The notes under the pieces are model-generated. The model was given only the letters and a program-made list of their open reading frames with translations. It ran no database searches and was not told the DNA's origin. The position numbers and the translations under genes are program-made. From contig NZ_QRAN01000007.1 in assembly GCF_003457605.1 (NCBI RefSeq), positions 62,001 to 126,000 of the forward strand: a stretch of DNA of 64,000 nucleotides. Direction: 5' to 3'. This document shows, piece after piece, positions 60,102 through 64,000 of this stretch; the first letter of the stretch is position 1; each line of letters opens with the position of its first letter. This stretch comes from Seongchinamella sediminis (GTDB lineage Bacteria; Pseudomonadota; Gammaproteobacteria; Pseudomonadales; Halieaceae).

Positions 60102-62027
60102 GTGAACTTCTTCCAGCAACAGGACATCGCCCGCCGCAACGCCCGCGTACTGGTGTTGCTGTTTTCCCTGTCGGTATTCGCCCTGATCCTGCTCACCAAC
60201 GCGGCGGTCGCCGGTTTCCTGTTCTTCAGCGATGACTACAACGTCTACAACGGCGGCAGCGGCAACTTCGGCGCCTACTTCAGCTGGGAGCGGTTTGGCC
60301 TGATCGGCATCGGCATTACCGCCACGGTGGCGCTGGTGGTACTGGTCAAGTGGATACAGCTGTCCACCGGCGGCAAGACGGTGGCCGAGAGCATGGGCGG
60401 CGAGCGCATCCTGCCGCAAACCACCGACCGCGCCGAGCGTCGCTGCCTCAATGTGGTGGAGGAAATGGCGCTGGCGGCCAACATGCCGGTACCCCCGGTT
60501 TACGTCATGAACCATGAGCGGGGCATCAACGCCTTCGCCGCCGGCATCGTGCCCGCGGACGCGGTGGTCGCGGTCACCCGCGGCTGCATCGACCATCTCA
60601 AGCGCCACGAGCTGCAGGGGGTGATCGCCCACGAGTTCAGCCATATCCTCAACGGCGACATGCGCCTCAATATCCGCCTGGCGGCCATGCTCAAGGGCAT
60701 CACCTTTATCGGCGATGTGGGCCATATACTGCTGCGCAGCACCAACCGGGTGCGCAGCGGGCGCAGTGACAAGGAAGGGGCCGCCCTGCCGGTACTGGGC
60801 CTGGCCCTGTGGATGCTGGGCTGGGTGGGCGGACTGGCGGCGGGCTTTATCAAGGCCGCCATCAGCCGGCAGAAGGAGTACCTGGCCGATGCCAGTGCGG
60901 TGCAGTTTACCCGCGACGCCGGCAGTATCGCCGACGCCCTCAAGGTGATTGGCGGCTACATACCCGGCACCCTGGTGCATGCGGCGCGGGCAGCTGAAAT
61001 GTCGCATATTTTTTTCGGCCAGATCGAGCACCACCTGTGGCAGGTCTTCGCCACCCACCCGCCCCTGCAGGCGCGGATCAGGCGCCTGGATAAAAACTGG
61101 GACGGCAACTACATCCAGCGCAAGCCCCGGCATTATCCCAATCCGCCGGTGGATGCAGACGGCCTCGAGGGCATGGAGCGGGCCTCCATTGTCGCCGCCG
61201 CCATGGCCTCGGTGGCAACGGCGGCGGCCATGGAGCAGCCCCGGGCCGACGCCAGCTTCAGCGATGAGGCGCCGGACTTTGAGGAAGACACCGCCCGCCA
61301 GGAGGACATTCCCGTGGCCCTGGTTCGCCACAGCCATGAGCCCCTGGGCGCCCACGCCATTACCTGCGCCCTGCTGATCAACCCCCGGCCGGAAATTTAC
61401 CAGCGGCAAATGGCGGTGCTGGAGGAGTGCGAAACCCGGGGCCTGCAGGCCCTGGCCCACACCCTGTACCCGGCGGTGGCGGAACTGGGGGCGCCCAGGC
61501 GCCTGCCGCTGCTGGAACTGTGCCTGCCGGCACTGAAATCGATCTCCCTACAGCAGTACCGCCGGCTGAAGACTACCCTGCTGAAACTGATCCAGGCGGA
61601 TGCCCGCACCGAGCTGCACGAATGGTGCCTGTACCAGCTGCTGCGTCACTACCTCGACCCGGAATTCATCCAGGTCAAACCCAGCAGGGCGCGGTATCGG
61701 CGGCTGGCCAGGGTGGCGCAGCAGCTGCAGCTCGCCCTGTCGGTGCTGGCCCACGAGGGCGGCGGCGACAGCGAGACCGTGTTTGCACTGGGTGCCGGGG
61801 AGCTCGGCCTGGACAGCCTGACATTGCTGCCACCCGAACAATGCAGCGTGGCCGCCTTCAGCAAGGCAGTCCACGAACTGGCGGACTGCTACCCGCTGCT
61901 CAAGCCCCGGGTGCTCAAGGCGCTGGCACTGGCGGCGGGCGAGGACGGCCAGCTGACGCCGGAGGAGCGGGAAATCATCGCCGCCATGGCCGCGGTGATG
62001 GACTGCCCCTCACCGGAACTGCTGTAG
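60102..62027 (+). CDS. M48-type metallopeptidase with TerB-like C-terminus
   Basis: 641 residues from GTG 60102; an in-frame stop (60096-60098) precludes upstream extension. N-terminal helices at about 15-41 and 66-85. Zinc site HEFSH at 177-181 (H177, E178, H181) and ligand Glu in SRQKEYLADASAVQF. More helices about 220-245. After residue 370 comes a long second half: an all-helical region, and near the C-terminus LKALALAAGEDGQLTPEERE, the pattern of a TerB/DUF533-like acidic helix. It lies with lemA, as M48/HtpX often does. Inferred role: membrane protein quality control. Confidence 0.88.
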   Translation: MNFFQQQDIARRNARVLVLLFSLSVFALILLTNAAVAGFLFFSDDYNVYNGGSGNFGAYFSWERFGLIGIGITATVALVVLVKWIQLSTGGKTVAESMGGERILPQTTDRAERRCLNVVEEMALAANMPVPPVYVMNHERGINAFAAGIVPADAVVAVTRGCIDHLKRHELQGVIAHEFSHILNGDMRLNIRLAAMLKGITFIGDVGHILLRSTNRVRSGRSDKEGAALPVLGLALWMLGWVGGLAAGFIKAAISRQKEYLADASAVQFTRDAGSIADALKVIGGYIPGTLVHAARAAEMSHIFFGQIEHHLWQVFATHPPLQARIRRLDKNWDGNYIQRKPRHYPNPPVDADGLEGMERASIVAAAMASVATAAAMEQPRADASFSDEAPDFEEDTARQEDIPVALVRHSHEPLGAHAITCALLINPRPEIYQRQMAVLEECETRGLQALAHTLYPAVAELGAPRRLPLLELCLPALKSISLQQYRRLKTTLLKLIQADARTELHEWCLYQLLRHYLDPEFIQVKPSRARYRRLARVAQQLQLALSVLAHEGGGDSETVFALGAGELGLDSLTLLPPEQCSVAAFSKAVHELADCYPLLKPRVLKALALAAGEDGQLTPEEREIIAAMAAVMDCPSPELL

Positions 62028-62144
62028 CAAGTTCACCAATTTCAACCAGCCACTGGCCGCTGCCGGCCCCTGTGCTAACCTGCTTGATACGCCGCCGGAT
62101 CGCGGCTCAAATATCCAGCTTCTGTAAACCACAACAAGGATGTT

Positions 62145-62546
62145 ATGGCTATGGAACACGCACTACCCCTGGGCACGGGGAACGCACCCTGCCGCCCGCG
62201 CCCGCAACACCCGGGCCTGCAACAGCGCTACCGCACCACCGACCGCGTGCTGCAAATACTGCTCAATGGCGACCTGGCCAGGCTGCGGGCAGAATCCGTG
62301 GCCCACAGCATGGGCATCAGCCCCACCACGCTGCGGCGACGCCTGCGCGCGGACCACACCCACTACCAGTTCCTGCTGGACCGGGCGCGCCAGTACCGCT
62401 GCGAGCAGCAGCTGCGCGACGTCTGGCTGCCCGGCAAGTGCCTGGCGGACCAGCTCGGCTACCTGGAAGTGAACAGCTTCTACCGCGCCTTCCGGCGCTG
62501 GACGGGGCTGAACTACAGCGAGTACAAGGAACGCTACTGTAATTGA
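62145..62546 (+). CDS. AraC-type HTH protein (DNA-binding domain only)
   Basis: 133 residues with AAGGA upstream of ATG 62145. Residues 40-130 are an AraC/XylS double helix-turn-helix: ARLRAESVAHSMGISPTTLR (first HTH) and CLADQLGYLEVNSFYRAFRR WTGLNYSEYK-type second HTH. There is no N-terminal ligand-binding domain, only about 35 residues of basic, Pro-rich lead. Possibly a constitutive or partner-dependent regulator; target unknown. Convergent with the GGDEF gene. Confidence 0.83.
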   Translation: MAMEHALPLGTGNAPCRPRPQHPGLQQRYRTTDRVLQILLNGDLARLRAESVAHSMGISPTTLRRRLRADHTHYQFLLDRARQYRCEQQLRDVWLPGKCLADQLGYLEVNSFYRAFRRWTGLNYSEYKERYCN

Positions 62547-62564
62547 CGGGCAGCAACGGCGCCC

Positions 62565-64000
62565 TCAATTCACCAGGCTCAGGCCCTTGTAGTTGCCGAT
62601 CATCACCTTGTTGCGGCCGCCTTCCTTGCCGTGGTAGAGGGCGGTATCGGCCCTGGCAATACAGCTGTCCAGCGACTCTCCCTTGCGGAAGGCGGCAACC
62701 CCGAAGGTCATGGTGATGCTCAGGCGCAGTTCCTCAAAGGCGAACAGGTTGCTGGCCACCGCATCGCGCAGCTTCTCGGCGAGAACCGCCGCCCCCTCGG
62801 CATCGGTTTCCGGCAGCAGCATGATGAACTCCTCGCCGCCCCAGCGGGCCACGCGGTCAACATCGCGGGTACGCTCTTCGAGGATTACCGCCATCCGCTT
62901 GAGCACCCGGTCGCCGCAGACATGGCCGTACTGATCATTGAACTGCTTGAAGTGGTCCACATCCGCCAGCACCAGGGCGAACCCCTTGCCGGAACGGAAC
63001 ATACGCCGGATCTCGGCCTCCGCCTCCTCGGTAAACCCGCGCCGATTGAGCAGCCCGGTGAGATGATCCACCCGGGCCGCCTCCGCCAGCTGGCGATTGG
63101 CCTCGCTGAGTTCGGCGGTGCGCTCCGCCACCTCCGACTCCAGCGCCGTGTACATGCTGGTGAAGCGATTGGCCAGGGAAACCGCCATGGAGATGAGGAT
63201 CGCCAGAAAGCCCAGCGGAGCCAGCCTGCTGGTCTCGATGTGCGCCAGGTCGATCAGCAGGTCATTGACCCCGGTGGCCAGGAAGATGATCGTGCCCAAC
63301 AATATGGTTTTGGCTTCCGAATTACCGGCCCGCGACTCGCGGAAAATCACCCAGGGCGTCAGGGCGAAAACCGGCAGCGTCCACAGCTCCCACCAGATCA
63401 GGGTGTGGAAGTGAATCGTATGCCCCGGAATCAGTACCACCAGCAGGCCCGCCAGCAGGAAACTGCACTGGTAGGCCCGCAGCCAGCGGCCGACGGGAAG
63501 CTGCAGCAGCGACCAGATCAATTGCACCCCCAGGGCCGGGAGCACATAAATTGCGCCGAACTCGATTTTTTTCATTGCCAGGAAAGACAATGGCGCCAGG
63601 TACTTCCACTGGGTGAGCATGACGCCATAAACAGCGATGTTGATCGCCATCAGTCCAAACCAGAGGTAGGTGTCCAGGTTGCGGTTGCGGGCGAAGAGGT
63701 AGAGGTGATAAATCCCGAAGGCGAAAATCAGGGCACAGAACAACAGGCCCGGCACCTCACTGACCATGCCCTGCAGCATCAGTTCGCGGTAATCGCCGAG
63801 CATGAACACCCCGGACACGGCGCCCGCCCCCCAGGTATTCACCGACGCCGTTGGGCCACCCCACACCCGCAATGCCAGCACCAGGGTGCCGTCGGCGGCA
63901 AGCGCAGAGTGCGGAATGGTGAGGACCCGATGCCGGTCATAGTCCACTTCGCCCAGTGGCGGCAGGCTGCCAGCGCCGCCGACGAGTTCGCCGCCGGCAT
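62565..64000 (-). CDS. 7TM-DISM-like sensor diguanylate cyclase, N-terminus beyond window
   Basis: Frame open to the right edge, so at least the extracellular N-terminal sensory domain is cut. The visible part begins with the end of a beta-rich domain (residues reading GSLPPLGEVDYDRHRVLTIP), then seven hydrophobic helices, a coiled coil (AELSEANRQLAEAARVDHLT) and a GGDEF domain (LTGLLNRRGF; LADVDHFKQFNDQYGH; active GGEEF in RWGGEEFIMLLPE). An RDVD I-site lies five residues before GGEEF, so product inhibition is likely. It makes c-di-GMP. The PilZ protein at 1.2 kb is a possible distant reader. Confidence 0.93.
   Translation of the reverse strand, partial: AGGELVGGAGSLPPLGEVDYDRHRVLTIPHSALAADGTLVLALRVWGGPTASVNTWGAGAVSGVFMLGDYRELMLQGMVSEVPGLLFCALIFAFGIYHLYLFARNRNLDTYLWFGLMAINIAVYGVMLTQWKYLAPLSFLAMKKIEFGAIYVLPALGVQLIWSLLQLPVGRWLRAYQCSFLLAGLLVVLIPGHTIHFHTLIWWELWTLPVFALTPWVIFRESRAGNSEAKTILLGTIIFLATGVNDLLIDLAHIETSRLAPLGFLAILISMAVSLANRFTSMYTALESEVAERTAELSEANRQLAEAARVDHLTGLLNRRGFTEEAEAEIRRMFRSGKGFALVLADVDHFKQFNDQYGHVCGDRVLKRMAVILEERTRDVDRVARWGGEEFIMLLPETDAEGAAVLAEKLRDAVASNLFAFEELRLSITMTFGVAAFRKGESLDSCIARADTALYHGKEGGRNKVMIGNYKGLSLVN

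Noticed and set aside
59880-61460. Minus-strand frame over the M48 gene with a repetitive C-terminal region
   Set aside because: Shadow of the M48 gene; the repetitive part is the translated octanucleotide array.

Overview
The window is a GC-rich chromosomal segment of a marine-type gammaproteobacterium, most like the Halieaceae (OM60/NOR5 clade) or a related family. This rests on gene content and order (pilZ-radA, rpsF-rpsR-membrane protein-rplI-dnaB, an Mrp-like cluster, TonB receptor with PQQ dehydrogenases and WS/DGAT enzymes). It is inference from the sequence, not a database match.

Layout. 1-5 kb: the N-terminal part of a TIR-domain membrane protein (minus strand, TTG start), a PilZ protein, radA, then a DnaT-like protein with three DNA-binding repeats that overlaps a lambda-P-like helicase-loader gene. 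5-13 kb: a conserved informational block on the minus strand (dnaB, rplI, membrane protein, rpsR, rpsF, rlmB, rnr), peppered with short palindromic repeats and carrying a small GIY-YIG nuclease gene among them. 13.3-15.3 kb: tRNA-Leu(CAG), whose 3' end plus terminator is repeated in a 140-bp tandem array, followed directly by a hipBA toxin-antitoxin pair; this looks like an accessory insertion. 15.4-19.1 kb: a secreted His-rich protein, a UspA-like protein and a Lon-like protease. 19.4-27.2 kb: a Rap1a-like secreted protein and a nine-gene Mrp/Mbh-like cation/proton antiporter operon with three NuoL/M/N-type subunits.

27.3-59 kb: a large catabolic region. It encodes a GntP-type permease, three 2-hydroxyacid-oxidising enzymes, a UxaA-type dehydratase, a 3-hydroxyacyl-CoA dehydrogenase, two WS/DGAT acyltransferases, an aldehyde dehydrogenase, two IlvD/Edd dehydratases, two PQQ alcohol dehydrogenases, an HpaI-type aldolase, an HpaH-type hydratase, a TonB receptor, a sulfatase, a DUF3604 lipoprotein, a ThDP enzyme, a Crp/Fnr regulator and an SDR. 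I infer uptake and periplasmic oxidation of a hydroxylated, possibly sulfated compound, followed by dehydration and aldol cleavage to central 2-oxo acids and aldehydes; the substrate is unknown.

The main discovery candidate is a shared operator, TGTCR-N6-YGACA, found by eye in seven intergenic regions of this block (nine sites; six exact, three with one mismatch). Most sites sit about 41.5 bp upstream of where a TSS would fall if the nearby weak -10-like hexamer is used, as at class II Crp-type activated promoters. The regulator encoded at 55.6-56.3 kb carries SRQ in its recognition helix, as I recall for the CO sensor CooA, whose box is TGTCA-N6-CGACA. The regulator itself has a canonical FGEMG effector pocket rather than recognisable CooA haem ligands. 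The block thus looks like one locally encoded regulon.

59-64 kb: lemA, an octanucleotide repeat array, an M48 peptidase with a TerB-like tail, an AraC-type HTH protein and the C-terminal part of a 7TM-GGDEF diguanylate cyclase that runs off the end.
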